A DNA stretch of 49,707 bases from CAYZJB01 sp964478735 (GTDB lineage: Bacteria; CLD3; SB21), in assembly GCA_964478735.1 (NCBI GenBank), contig CAYZJB010000028.1, positions 1 to 49,707 on the forward strand, in the 5' to 3' direction. The notes below the pieces were generated by a model. That model was not told the origin of the DNA and made no database searches. It worked only from the letters and a program-made list of their open reading frames with translations. Made by a program: the position numbers and the translations under genes. How positions within the stretch are numbered: position 1 is the stretch's first letter; every line of letters begins with the position of its first letter. Positions 23,908 to 32,535 of this stretch are shown here, in pieces.

Positions 23908-24068
23908 AGGATGGTCAATTGTAAAATCACATTCCCCAGCATGCCCAGCGCGATTCCAAGTCCCAGATCGTCAATCGCCACGCCTATCGCGGTTCCCATC
24001 CCCATTCCGTAGGCGGTCCACAGCGCGAGATGGGTTTCGGGCAAACAGCATTTTTTTAAAATAAACAT
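23883..24068 (-). CDS. Small glycine-zipper membrane protein
   Basis: The frame runs from 24086, but the ATG at 24068 (or its neighbour at 24071) has GAGG 6 (or 3) bases upstream and is preferred, giving about 61 residues. It holds a Cys-containing N-terminus (MFILKKCCLPETH), then a glycine-spaced hydrophobic stretch (YGMGMGTAIGVAID, then GLGIALGMLGNVIL) and a basic end (WFRKRRP). Gly-x3-Gly spacing favours tight helix packing, either self-association or pairing with a partner. The 25-base overlap with the LytS-type kinase gene and tight linkage to the alpha/beta hydrolase make an accessory role for the kinase plausible, but this is inference. Confidence 0.6.
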   Translation of the reverse strand: MFILKKCCLPETHLALWTAYGMGMGTAIGVAIDDLGLGIALGMLGNVILQLTILWFRKRRP

Positions 24069-24086
24069 CATCGGCCTCACAATCAT

Positions 24087-24977
24087 TTAGTTTTTTGACA
24101 CGGTTCGATTCAAAAAGCCGTCCATCTGATCCAGCATCCACGGCAAGTCGTCGTACATGATGAAATGACGCGCGGAATCGGCAACGGCAATCGTGACGTC
24201 CGGAACATGACGGAATTGCGATCGGAAATGGTCTGCCGTCTTCTGTTTCGAACCTCCGTAAAATTTCGTCGCGATCCACGAACCGAGCACCAGTACCGGT
24301 ACCGAGATGTTGGCCACGGGAGTCCTCAAATCCGTCGTCAATACTTCAAACATCGCCCGTCCCACTGTCGCAGGGTCGGATGCCACACCCCATTGCAAGA
24401 CCTGTGCGATGCGCGACGAATCGCGTATCACGGTCGCCAGCACGTGCGACTGTGTTTTTCGGTACTCGTCCCGCGATTGTGAAACGATCCGGTTTCGAAA
24501 TATGTCGGCCTGTGGCCGCATGACGTCTGCCGTGATCGAGGAGTCAAAAATCGCGCCTGCAAACGGATAACTGTCGACGATCACCAGACGCCCGGCGAGA
24601 TCCGGTTCCTTTACCGCCAATGCCATTGCGATCAGACCGCCCAGACTGTGACCCATAAGGACCGGTCTTTTTAAGTCGCAGCGCCGGATATAGCCGATCA
24701 GAGAATCGCGCATCGTGTCGATGAACGGACCGCCGATGGACGGCACGCCCGCAAAGCCCGCTAGCGTGACGACGTGGCATTCGTATGTTTTCGAAAAATA
24801 AACCACGGTTTCATCCCAGACCTCTCCCGAGCAGGCCAATCCGGGAACCAGGATCATCGGTGGTCCGCTGCCCGTGACTTTCACTTCAAACGGAGCATCC
24901 GCACGGGCCGTCAACGTCAACAGCGCCAGCCCGACGGCAATCGTCAACGGCAATGACAAACAATTGGTGATTTTCAA
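24087..24977 (-). CDS. Exported alpha/beta hydrolase
   Basis: A 296-residue alpha/beta-hydrolase-fold protein with a signal peptide (about 1-27). The oxyanion-hole region is ILVPGLACSGEVWDE, the nucleophile S111 sits in MGHSLGGLIA, and the C-terminal His is in ADSARHFIMYDDLPWML; the acid is probably in VLVLGSWIATK's neighbourhood. Overall it resembles esterases and haloperoxidase-like hydrolases; the substrate cannot be inferred. The start is TTG at 24977, supported by a near-perfect AAGGAGGT 5 bases upstream. It is followed immediately by the glycine-zipper gene and the LytS/LytTR pair, so it may be part of the signal the kinase follows. Confidence 0.85.
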   Translation of the reverse strand: MKITNCLSLPLTIAVGLALLTLTARADAPFEVKVTGSGPPMILVPGLACSGEVWDETVVYFSKTYECHVVTLAGFAGVPSIGGPFIDTMRDSLIGYIRRCDLKRPVLMGHSLGGLIAMALAVKEPDLAGRLVIVDSYPFAGAIFDSSITADVMRPQADIFRNRIVSQSRDEYRKTQSHVLATVIRDSSRIAQVLQWGVASDPATVGRAMFEVLTTDLRTPVANISVPVLVLGSWIATKFYGGSKQKTADHFRSQFRHVPDVTIAVADSARHFIMYDDLPWMLDQMDGFLNRTVSKN

Positions 24978-25066
24978 GATGACCTCCTTTTTTACTGAAA
25001 ATAACCGGAGGCCGGACGGTTTCGGCGAAGATTATGATGAACGGTCGATGGAAAGGATGAGCGGTT

Positions 25067-25585
25067 CTACGGCGCAATACGGCGGGACTGCAACGCGCTC
25101 ACAAAACGTCGATTTTCATGTTCGATCTGATCGACGTACCGGGATTTGACGAAGAAAAACCACGAATCAAACCATGCACCGTGCGGATAGATCCGGACCC
25201 AGCGCCGAGCGATCGTACGTATCGAGTCGGACGATTCAAACCGGAAATAATTGATCATGTCATAATCGTCACGCTCCAGGTGAACAACCAGGGAATCGGG
25301 CGGGAGGAATCGGGCGACCGACCAACGTTCCCCGGTCCCGACCGAGTCCTCCGCGATCAGTTGAACGCTGTCGGCGTGAATGATGCGACGGAAACGATCG
25401 CTCCACGCCGCCAACCGCGACATGTCGTTCCATGCCGCCAGTGCCTTTTCCCTCGGCGCTTCGATTTCCATCACGGCCGACGTTTGATAAAACGGTATAA
25501 AAAACCCGATCATCCAGAACGACGCGACAACGATTCCGACCATCAGAAGGACGTTGATCGTGTAACGGAGGATTTTGGGAATCAT
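25067..25585 (-). CDS. Membrane-anchored SRPBCC (START-like) domain protein
   Basis: The ATG at 25585 (GGAAG upstream, ATGA overlap with the HAD stop) is chosen over an open frame extending to 25651, giving 172 residues. A single N-terminal membrane helix (about 8-30, INVLLMVGIVVASFWMIGFF) is followed by a ligand-binding SRPBCC fold (about 38-170): SAVMEIEAPREKALAAWND, then LAAWSDRF, GTGERWSV, and the long C-terminal helix SRYVDQIEHENRRFVSALQS. Such domains bind hydrophobic ligands or act on them. It is translationally coupled to the HAD gene and 89 bases before the alpha/beta hydrolase. Confidence 0.75.
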   Translation of the reverse strand: MIPKILRYTINVLLMVGIVVASFWMIGFFIPFYQTSAVMEIEAPREKALAAWNDMSRLAAWSDRFRRIIHADSVQLIAEDSVGTGERWSVARFLPPDSLVVHLERDDYDMINYFRFESSDSIRTIARRWVRIYPHGAWFDSWFFFVKSRYVDQIEHENRRFVSALQSRRIAP

Positions 25586-26250
25586 AAATCTTCCAGATCG
25601 GATTCGGAAAACGACTCGAGCGAATCGAGCACGCGGTGCGCAATCCCCCACTGCCGGTCTGCCCGGGATGCCGCTTCCGGTACCGCCACGACGGTCATCC
25701 GCGCCGCCCGTGCCGCAATGACGCCGTTGACGGAGTCCTCGAAGACCAGACAGTCGTGCGGATCCACGCCGAGTTTGCGGGCCGTCGACAAAAAAACCGC
25801 CGGGTGCGGTTTGCCGTACGGTTCGTGTTCCGCGGAATGAACGACTTTCATCTTTTGCCGGACATCGAACCGGTCGATGAATGTTTCGATCAATCGTTGA
25901 TGGGACGATGAGGCGATGGCCATGGGCGTTCCGCGTCGTTCGAAGATGGCCGTCACCCGTTCCACGCCGGGCATCAACTCGCCGCGCGTCGTGATCAGTT
26001 CGACCATGCGATCGACGATCTGTTTCTCCAGCGCATCAAAATCGGGATTCGGCCACGGAAAAAGACGGTACCAATGTTCGATCACATCCCGTACTCTCAG
26101 CCCCATCGCCGTCTCACACATCGCATCGGTCAGGGCGAAACCGACGCGGGCGAACATCTCTTTTTCCGCGAGACGCCAGAAGGGCTCCGAATCGATCAGC
26201 AGTCCGTCCATGTCAAAGATGACGGCGCCGGGAGTGTGCCGAATTGAAAT
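25582..26250 (-). CDS. HAD phosphatase, HxpB/YniC-like sugar-phosphate phosphatase, probable ATT start
   Basis: A HAD-superfamily subclass I phosphatase closely resembling E. coli HxpB (hexitol / 2-deoxyglucose-6-phosphate phosphatase): FDMDGLLIDSEPFW, MGLRVRDVIEHWY, motif II AIASSSHQRLIE, motif III Lys in PYGKPHPAVFL, and motif IV FEDSVNGVIAARAARM. The first ATG (26211) falls inside motif I and would delete the nucleophile Asp. The frame stays homologous upstream (ISIRHTPGAVIFD), with no ATG, GTG or TTG before the stop. A strong AAGGAG lies 6 bases before an ATT at 26250-26248, so translation probably starts there, giving 222 residues, normal for the family. Either this is a true rare ATT start or a G-to-T change in the assembly or strain. 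Confidence 0.85.
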   Translation of the reverse strand: MSIRHTPGAVIFDMDGLLIDSEPFWRLAEKEMFARVGFALTDAMCETAMGLRVRDVIEHWYRLFPWPNPDFDALEKQIVDRMVELITTRGELMPGVERVTAIFERRGTPMAIASSSHQRLIETFIDRFDVRQKMKVVHSAEHEPYGKPHPAVFLSTARKLGVDPHDCLVFEDSVNGVIAARAARMTVVAVPEAASRADRQWGIAHRVLDSLESFSESDLEDL

Positions 26251-26391
26251 CCTTATCTCCTTTTTTAATAATGTTACTGCGACCCGATCAGGGTCTCACC
26301 GTTCGATCGTACCTGTCCTGACCGACGGCAAAGAACCCGCCGTGAAGCGTCAATCCTTTTGGACAGTCTCCGACGACAACGAATAGTAGCT

Positions 26392-26799
26392 TCATTTATG
26401 CTGCGTCATGCTAAACCAGTTGCCGGAGTTGTCCTTGAGCAACGCTTCGATCCCGTACGGCCGCTCCGTCGGCGGGGAAATAAACTCCACGCCTTTTGCC
26501 TTCAGTTCCTCGTACGTTTTCCGGCAATCGTCCGTCTCGAGAACTCCCGTGCCCATCGCCCCTTTGGCCAAAAGCTCTTTCATCAACGCGACGACTTTTT
26601 CGTCAAACATACTGCCCGCTTTCGGTTCCATCAACGCGATTTCGAGGTCCGGCTGGTGTTTGCTTCCGATAGTCAGCCAGCGGAACCCGTCCAACGTGGC
26701 GTCGGTTCGAACTTCAAATCCGAGCTTCTTTGTATAGAATTCCAGCGCCTCGTCCTGGTTATTTACCCAGATTGTGACATGCGATAGTTTCGTAATCAT
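26392..26799 (-). CDS. VOC family protein (glyoxalase superfamily)
   Basis: A 135-residue single-chain VOC protein with two beta-alpha-beta-beta-beta modules: ITKLSHVTIWVNNQDEALEF, YTKKLGFEVRTDA, and the second half TYEELKAKGVEFISPPTERPYG, then ALLKDNSGNWFSMTQ. The potential metal residues are H7 and the glutamates of the second half, but I cannot assign an enzyme activity. A strong GGAGG lies 5 bases before the ATG. The AraC-type regulator is 53 bases upstream on the same strand, a pairing seen often between these two families, so the regulator probably controls or is co-expressed with this gene. Confidence 0.88.
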   Translation of the reverse strand: MITKLSHVTIWVNNQDEALEFYTKKLGFEVRTDATLDGFRWLTIGSKHQPDLEIALMEPKAGSMFDEKVVALMKELLAKGAMGTGVLETDDCRKTYEELKAKGVEFISPPTERPYGIEALLKDNSGNWFSMTQHK

Positions 26800-26852
26800 G
26801 ACAACCTCCGACGTTTGTTTTTCTTATGATAATGCGGACGAAGGCGATTTGC

Positions 26853-27311
26853 TTATCGAATCCTGCTGTCTTTGGGGAAGGCAAAAAGGAAACAATGCGG
26901 AACGGCCCATTCCGGTATGCGGTGGCAGTCACTCAGATAGATCATCGCCCGACGGCGAAAAAGAGACGGCGACGTCCCGATCCGGCGTTGAAACAGCAGA
27001 CTAAAGGATGCGAGGCTGTCGAAGCCGATCTCGTAACAGACTTCCGTCACGCTTTTGTCCGTCCGCTTCAGCAGATCTTTGGCCCTTTCGATTCGTCGGT
27101 GGGTCAGATACTGATAAGGCGTCACGTGATACGTCTGTTTGAATACGCGTGAAAAATGAAACGGAGACAGGTATGCGGCTGAAGCGGCGTGCTCGACGTT
27201 GATCTTTTCAGCATAACAGTCGTCCATGAATTCACGCGCACGGACAAGCTGCCGAACGACGTCCGACGGTAACGCGCGCAATTGAAGCGGATGAATGATC
27301 CGATGGCTCAT
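26853..27311 (-). CDS. AraC-family transcriptional regulator
   Basis: A 152-residue regulator with no separate ligand-binding domain, only the double helix-turn-helix (about residues 22-120). The first HTH is NVEHAASAAYLSPFHFSRVF and the second KSVTEVCYEIGFDSLASFSL, followed by the usual GTSPSLFRRR. A short C-terminal extension with several aromatic and Cys residues (about 122-152, ending FPKDSRIR) is unusual for the stand-alone type. It lies upstream of the VOC gene and 39 bases after the GH15 gene. Its target and effector are unknown. Confidence 0.9.
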   Translation of the reverse strand: MSHRIIHPLQLRALPSDVVRQLVRAREFMDDCYAEKINVEHAASAAYLSPFHFSRVFKQTYHVTPYQYLTHRRIERAKDLLKRTDKSVTEVCYEIGFDSLASFSLLFQRRIGTSPSLFRRRAMIYLSDCHRIPEWAVPHCFLFAFPKDSRIR

Positions 27312-27350
27312 GCACTGGCCTTACTTAGCCCTTTTCTTATCAAGGAGACG

Positions 27351-29357
27351 TTATCTCAGTTTATGATGAAAGACCGGCTGATCGCAGGTTTCGCATCGGT
27401 CCATCTGTTCGAGTTTTTCCAGATACTCCATGACGCACGTGACGAACGTTGCATGGCTCCACGTCAGGGGCGATACCGAGAGCGGCTGGTTGTCGAACGG
27501 ATTTACCTGCTCGGCCAGGATGCCCGACCGAAGCGCGTGGGCCGTGACCCACTCCAGCGTCGGTATCGCCTGCTGCAGTTCGTCGACCGTTTTCGCCCGC
27601 GCGATCTGATACTGGGCGTACCACATCGTACAGATGAACCACGGATTGCCCGGCACGTTGGCGACGTCCTGGGTGACCTGATGGTAGTAATCGTTTTCGT
27701 AGCGCGCGATGCCCCCGACCTTCGTCTTGCACCACAGGCGATTACGGATGGCCTCCATCGTGGCGACGACCTTGGGATCGTCCGGTGGATAAACGCCGAA
27801 GGCAAAGACGGCGTACATACTCGCATCGATCGTCTCGTCGTTCTCCACCGTTCCGTCTTTGCGGAAATTGATCATCCGAAGAAAGCGGTTGTGCCGTTCG
27901 CTGAATAAATATTTACTCATCCCTTCCTTCATGGCATCCGCAACCGTCGTGTACCGTTCCGATTTGTCCGAATCGCCGAAGGCCGAGGCGAGCCTCGCCG
28001 CCGCCCGCAGGCCCGCAATCACCGCGGCCGTCGTGAACGTCAGCACCCCGTGGCGCTCTTCCCACAGATCGTACGACGGGTGGGGCAGCCCGGTCTTTTC
28101 ATTGCGGAACTCGCACATGAAATCCGCCGTGCGAATGACGAGTGGCCCGTAAAGCGGACGCAAAAATTCGAGATCGCGAAACTTTTCATAATGCCTCCAG
28201 AGCGCCCACACGACAAGCGCCGTCTCGTCCTCCTGGATCGGCAATTGCGTGTGACCGTCGCGAACCCAGGGATGCCACGAACTCGCCACCGTACCGTTGG
28301 GGTTGTATTTGTGTAAAAAATAGCCGTTCTGTTTGATCACACGAGCGCAGAAACGGAAAAACGTCCTCGTAATCTCGCTGTATCCGGCATGGTCCAGCGC
28401 CGACGCGACGAGCGCACCGTCCCGCGGCCACATGTAGCTGTACGTATCGCGGCCTTCGAACGTGATGTCCGAATCGTTGGCCGCGATGATCGCCCCTTCG
28501 TTGTCGATCTGAGATCGTACGACGAGGATACTTCGCTTGAACAACGACTGAATGGACCCGGGCAGGTGATTGAACTGGAAGCCTTCTTTGGCGATCGACA
28601 ATTTCCAGTAGTCGTTGATCCGTTTCAGGACGCGGTCGGCATGATACTCACGGACGAACGCGTTGGCGTGGGCGCATTCGCCGTACGTTTTTCCCGCGAT
28701 GATCCAGTAGTAAAAATCGTCCTCTCCTCGGGGCGGAAGAGGCGGCAGGTACATCCCGATCGTCGAATCGACGCTGCCCTGCGCGATGGCATGCATTTCC
28801 AATTTTCCGTCCTCCGCATCGCGCCACGTTCCTTCGAGTCCGCCGCCCTTTTTACCGATGGCGTAGTGCTCCACGCCGAAATGGTTGTCGTTGAAAAAAT
28901 TGATGAGAAAATACCGGTCGGATTTATAATGCAGAATGCAGTTCAGTTTGGGATCGAACAACGCCGTATCCCCGACGTCGGACTCGGAAATGTTGAAACT
29001 GTGATGAAAATAAATCCGCACTTCGCGCGCGCGGTCCATGAGGTTCACGACGTTGATCCGCCGGAGATACAGGTTTTCATAATAATCGACGGCATCGTTG
29101 CACTCGAGCCGCAGCCCCAGCCCGAGATGCGTGAGCCGCACGTCCGTCACCATCGTATCGTCGCGGTAACGCAACTCCCGCTCCCACCCGTCGCTCATCC
29201 AAGCGAATTGTCCGTCGACCCATACACCGAACCGGCAGACGTTTCCCATGACGTGGTTTTCTTTGCCAACGTAGGGAAAGTACAGGTCGCGAATGTAGTA
29301 GTTTTTGTCGAAACAGATCAGCAGCGATCCGTTGCCGACGGGAATGTCACGCGGCAT
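27351..29357 (-). CDS. Glycoside hydrolase family 15 (glucoamylase-like)
   Basis: A 668-residue cytoplasmic enzyme (no signal peptide) with the bacterial GH15 layout: an N-terminal beta-sandwich (about 1-250, opening VGNGSLLICFDKNYYIRDLY) and an (alpha/alpha)6 barrel (about 270-650). Barrel motifs include DTYSYMWPRDGALVASALDH, PIQEDETALVVWALW and YDLWEERHGVLTFTTAAV, the last probably with the general acid Glu. SGILAEQVNPFDNQPLSVSP, with the probable base, and LTWSHATF follow. Family members split alpha-1,4 or alpha-1,6 glucans, or trehalose. AAGGA precedes the ATG, which overlaps the methyltransferase-like gene by 11 bases. Confidence 0.93.
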   Translation of the reverse strand: MPRDIPVGNGSLLICFDKNYYIRDLYFPYVGKENHVMGNVCRFGVWVDGQFAWMSDGWERELRYRDDTMVTDVRLTHLGLGLRLECNDAVDYYENLYLRRINVVNLMDRAREVRIYFHHSFNISESDVGDTALFDPKLNCILHYKSDRYFLINFFNDNHFGVEHYAIGKKGGGLEGTWRDAEDGKLEMHAIAQGSVDSTIGMYLPPLPPRGEDDFYYWIIAGKTYGECAHANAFVREYHADRVLKRINDYWKLSIAKEGFQFNHLPGSIQSLFKRSILVVRSQIDNEGAIIAANDSDITFEGRDTYSYMWPRDGALVASALDHAGYSEITRTFFRFCARVIKQNGYFLHKYNPNGTVASSWHPWVRDGHTQLPIQEDETALVVWALWRHYEKFRDLEFLRPLYGPLVIRTADFMCEFRNEKTGLPHPSYDLWEERHGVLTFTTAAVIAGLRAAARLASAFGDSDKSERYTTVADAMKEGMSKYLFSERHNRFLRMINFRKDGTVENDETIDASMYAVFAFGVYPPDDPKVVATMEAIRNRLWCKTKVGGIARYENDYYHQVTQDVANVPGNPWFICTMWYAQYQIARAKTVDELQQAIPTLEWVTAHALRSGILAEQVNPFDNQPLSVSPLTWSHATFVTCVMEYLEKLEQMDRCETCDQPVFHHKLR

Positions 29358-29832
29358 GGGCGTCCTTTTTCTTCAGGGTGGGAATCCACCGCGGCGTCCT
29401 ACGGCAATAGTCCACGTACGCGGCGCCGAATGTTTTCATCAGAATCGGCTCTTCGTACAGCAGAGTCCATAAATGGAACAAAAGAAACAATCCGCCGCCA
29501 TAGATGAGCGCCGGCAGCGATTCAAACATGATGGAAAATCCGAGCACGACGTGCAACACACTGAGATACATCGGGTTTCGGCAGAACCGGTACAGGCCTC
29601 GAACCTGCAGCGTCTTCGGCGGATCCAGCGGAAATGGCGTTCCACGTCCCCGCGTCGCAAAATCCCAAACGCACCCGACATAACCGGCGGCGCCGAAAAG
29701 AATCGGAATGCCGCCGAAAAACATCCTTTCCAAGGTGTACGACGGCTCGCGTTGGATAAGGAACGGAATGCCGACGGCAACCACTCCGGGAAAGACCATC
29801 GTAAACAAGATGTTCTTGATCCACAGCGCCAC
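29347..29832 (-). CDS. Isoprenylcysteine carboxyl methyltransferase-family membrane protein
   Basis: A four- or five-helix membrane protein of the ICMT/PEMT family. The signature near the C-terminal half is RGLYRFCRNPMYLSVLHVV, followed by YEEPILMKTFGAAYVDYCRRTPRWIP, which forms the SAM and substrate site in relatives. Bacterial members of this type are seldom characterised and may methylate lipids or other small molecules. The start is uncertain: TTG 29877 would overlap the GIDE gene, while GTG 29832 begins just before the first helix (VALWIKNILFTMVFPG), where relatives usually start; the latter is used here (161 residues). It sits between the GIDE-domain and GH15 genes, overlapping the second. 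Confidence 0.82.
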   Translation of the reverse strand: MALWIKNILFTMVFPGVVAVGIPFLIQREPSYTLERMFFGGIPILFGAAGYVGCVWDFATRGRGTPFPLDPPKTLQVRGLYRFCRNPMYLSVLHVVLGFSIMFESLPALIYGGGLFLLFHLWTLLYEEPILMKTFGAAYVDYCRRTPRWIPTLKKKDAHAA

Positions 29833-29842
29833 GCCGCACGCT

Positions 29843-30640
29843 TCAGCCTTTGACGATACCGTACGCGATCGCCGCAACCCCCGCGACCCAGCACACGATC
29901 GCCCCGATCATCAAACCCTTGATCTTTCCTTCGGTCGACCGCGTGAGTTCTTCCTCGGATTTGAGCGACACAATGAACGGCTTCCCCTTTTCCTGCGGCT
30001 TCTGAATCATCAGTTCACCCGACGTGTCCGTCGCTTCTCCGAGCACATAGACGCGGCGATCGAGCGGCAGGATGCGTTCCTCGAATTCGTACCCCAGGAT
30101 CCGGCGTCCCGAACCGGACGACCCGACGTTGAACGAGAAACTGCCGAAGGACACGGTCGAATGCTGGCCCGGTTCGTACTTGTCGACGACCTTGGCGGCG
30201 TCGATGTCCGCATCGTTGGGATTGACCAGGATTTTGCCGGACTCGTCCTGGACGTGGAAGTGAACGCGCTGGGAATTGGACGCCACGGTTGTCGTGCCCG
30301 TGCGGGTCCGGCGCACTTCACGCCCCTGGGAATCCCGTTCCGTATACGTCTCTTCATAACGCTCCGACACGGTCATCGCGTAATACACGCACTTCTGTTT
30401 GGACAGTTCACCCGTCAACGGTTGATCGCACTTGATCACGCCTTTAACCTCCGTCATTTGACGCAGGCCCGGCGTTCCGAGCTCCTGCCGTATCCCATCC
30501 GCCGCTTCTTTCAATTCCGCCGCGGTCGACGTTTTGACAAACTTGATTTCCAACAACTGATTCTGGGCCTTACGCCGCACGACGATCAATACGACGCCGA
30601 GCGCGATCAAAACGCCTCCGACGATGATCATCACTCCCAT
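29843..30640 (-). CDS. GIDE-domain membrane protein
   Basis: A 265-residue protein with an N-terminal helix (about 3-21, VMIIVGGVLIALGVVLIVV), a soluble GIDE-type domain (about 60-215) and a C-terminal helix (about 243-262). Recognition points are VKGVIKCDQPLTGELSKQKCVYYAMTVS, VHFHVQDESGKILVNPNDADID and RILGYEFEERILPLDRRVYVLGEATD. In eukaryotes this domain occurs in the mitochondrial ubiquitin ligase MUL1/GIDE; bacterial proteins have it without a RING, and their role is not known. AGGAGGAG precedes the ATG. It begins a leftward group with the methyltransferase-like and GH15 genes. Confidence 0.85.
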   Translation of the reverse strand: MGVMIIVGGVLIALGVVLIVVRRKAQNQLLEIKFVKTSTAAELKEAADGIRQELGTPGLRQMTEVKGVIKCDQPLTGELSKQKCVYYAMTVSERYEETYTERDSQGREVRRTRTGTTTVASNSQRVHFHVQDESGKILVNPNDADIDAAKVVDKYEPGQHSTVSFGSFSFNVGSSGSGRRILGYEFEERILPLDRRVYVLGEATDTSGELMIQKPQEKGKPFIVSLKSEEELTRSTEGKIKGLMIGAIVCWVAGVAAIAYGIVKG

Positions 30641-30732
30641 GGTCTCCTCCTGAGGTTGTTTTATCGAGATCGCCCGGAAGATTCACCATTCAACTCTGCT
30701 CACGTTGAAGTTAATCGGACAACCTCGGACGT

Positions 30733-31287
30733 TTAAGAAAATATTCTCTCAAAAATCGAATACAGGCCGCCGTACACGAGCATGGTCATGACCGTCTTGA
30801 CCATACCGCCGACGTACATCACATGAAAACCGGCGCGCCGATAACGAGGCGTCAGGGACATGATGATGCCGATTTCCTTGATGCCGGGGGCCGGAAGCGC
30901 CGCACACAGGGCAATCCCGACGTATCCCGACTTTTTCAACATGCGCCGAAAACTCGAATCGTTCACGGTCGGTTCCGCGGTATCCGAGGGTTTGCTAAAC
31001 CACGTGGACACACGCTGAATCCAGGGCTTCTGCCGCTGGCGATCCATCCACCGGTGAATCCAGGCCACATGGGAAAGGCCCGTAAGCGATTTTTCCGTTA
31101 CCACCCAGAGAACGTACAGCCAGATGAGATCGATGACCGAAACGGCGACAAACGCATACAGAGCCGCCAGTTCAACGGGTTCCGTCCGATGCTGAAAAAA
31201 ACGGTACCATAAAATGACGCCGGTTTCATGCTGGACGATCGTTAAAAGAATAATGGAAAAAACAGTAAACCAGTTCAGTTCGGTCAC
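30733..31287 (-). CDS. Multi-pass membrane protein, possibly small multidrug-export family
   Basis: A 184-residue protein (GTG 31287; TTG 31293 is also possible) with hydrophobic segments at about 8-28, 43-63, 127-147 and 155-178, separated by a basic, Trp-rich cytoplasmic loop (WIHRWMDRQRQKPWIQRV). The C-terminal half KKSGYVGIALCAALPAPGIKEIGII resembles the GYxGI...PxPG pattern of the small multidrug-export (COG2426-like) family, but the N-terminal half does not obviously fit. It is divergent from the RND adaptor gene, with the shared 164-base region 31288-31451 between them, in which I see no convincing promoter or operator. Confidence 0.6.
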   Translation of the reverse strand: MTELNWFTVFSIILLTIVQHETGVILWYRFFQHRTEPVELAALYAFVAVSVIDLIWLYVLWVVTEKSLTGLSHVAWIHRWMDRQRQKPWIQRVSTWFSKPSDTAEPTVNDSSFRRMLKKSGYVGIALCAALPAPGIKEIGIIMSLTPRYRRAGFHVMYVGGMVKTVMTMLVYGGLYSIFERIFS

Positions 31288-31451
31288 TCTCAACCCCGGG
31301 TGATCGTTGAAAAAAATAGACGAATCGACCTACAAAAACCAGTGAAAAGCCTACTCGTGCACGTACCATGTCCAAAATTAAACGTGAAAAAGACGTTATG
31401 CGTCGTTATTATCTGGGTCACGGATGATCGGTGATCCGATGAAAGGGCTGT

Positions 31452-32522
31452 ATGAAACGGCGATTGATCTTCTGGGGAAGTTTGATAGGCATTCTGGCGC
31501 TTTTGACGTCGTATAAAATCTTTTCCGGAAAAGCCGAAGTGGTGTCCGTCGGACGTCCCGGCGCGCGGGGCCCGCTTCTGGTCGATGCCGTCGTAATCGA
31601 ATCCAACGTTTTAAACGAAACGATCCGCTCCACGGGTTCGGTACTGGCCAATGAAGAAGTTGAATTACGGAGCGAAATTTCCGCCCGGGTGACAAGCATC
31701 GCTTTTCAAGAAGGCAGTTTTGTCAAAAAAGGCGATCTGCTGGTCAAACTCAATGACGCCGACTTACAGGCGCAGTTGAACAAACTCGAGGCCCAGCGCA
31801 AAGTCGCGCAAGCCAACGAAGCCCGTCAGCGAAGCTTACGTGAACAAGACCTTCAGTCGCAGGAAATCTACGATGCCGCACTGGTCGCCCTGCAGGCCAT
31901 CGAAGCGGATATCGAACAGGTGCGCGCCGTCATCGCCAAGACCGAAATTCGCGCGCCATTCGACGGTCAGATCGGCTTGCGGTACGTCAGCGAAGGCGGC
32001 TACATCACGCCCTCCAACCGCATTGCCTCGCTGCAGAATCTCAACGCGCTCAAAATCGATTTCAGCATACCAGAAAAATACGCGTCTCGCATCCGGACCG
32101 GCACTCCTGTCCGCTTCACGGTACCGGGATCGACGCGGCCGTACGAGGCGCGCATATTTGCGATCGAACCCAAAATCGATCCCAATACGCGAACGCTCCA
32201 GATCCGCGCGGTCTCCACCGACCACGACCGGAATCTCCTGCCCGGCGCCTTCGCCGACGTTGCCATTGCCCTGCGTGAAAATGCCGATGCCGTCATGATC
32301 CCGAGTTCCGCAATCGTACCGGAATTGAAGGGCCAGCGCGTGTGGCTCGCCCGCGGCGGAAAGGCCGAGTCGGTATCGGTCACCACCGGACTGCGGACCG
32401 AGTCCCGCGTCCAGATCACGTCCGGCCTCAGCGCCGGTGATACGCTGATCGTCACCGGTATCATGCAACTGCGGCCGGGAAATCCGATCGACGTCCGGAT
32501 AACCGATATCAACGCGCTTTGA
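31452..32522 (+). CDS. RND efflux periplasmic adaptor (membrane fusion protein)
   Basis: A 356-residue HlyD/AcrA-type adaptor anchored by one N-terminal helix (about 5-22). The lipoyl half-motifs flank the coiled coil: GSVLANEEVELRSEISARV, VKKGDLLVKLNDADL, then the hairpin (about 100-155), then AKTEIRAPFDGQIGLRYVSE. Beta-barrel and membrane-proximal parts (about 195-350) include DPNTRTLQIRA and LLPGAFADV. It would connect the adjacent inner-membrane pump to an outer-membrane channel. AAAGGG precedes the ATG. The pump gene starts 13 bases downstream, so the two form an operon. Confidence 0.93.
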   Translation: MKRRLIFWGSLIGILALLTSYKIFSGKAEVVSVGRPGARGPLLVDAVVIESNVLNETIRSTGSVLANEEVELRSEISARVTSIAFQEGSFVKKGDLLVKLNDADLQAQLNKLEAQRKVAQANEARQRSLREQDLQSQEIYDAALVALQAIEADIEQVRAVIAKTEIRAPFDGQIGLRYVSEGGYITPSNRIASLQNLNALKIDFSIPEKYASRIRTGTPVRFTVPGSTRPYEARIFAIEPKIDPNTRTLQIRAVSTDHDRNLLPGAFADVAIALRENADAVMIPSSAIVPELKGQRVWLARGGKAESVSVTTGLRTESRVQITSGLSAGDTLIVTGIMQLRPGNPIDVRITDINAL

Positions 32523-32535
32523 GAAAGGCGTATTC

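Noticed and set aside
31288..31451. Operator for the second RND operon
   Set aside because: Only short palindromes (for example CGTGCACG) occur, at a level expected by chance, and no regulator gene is adjacent.
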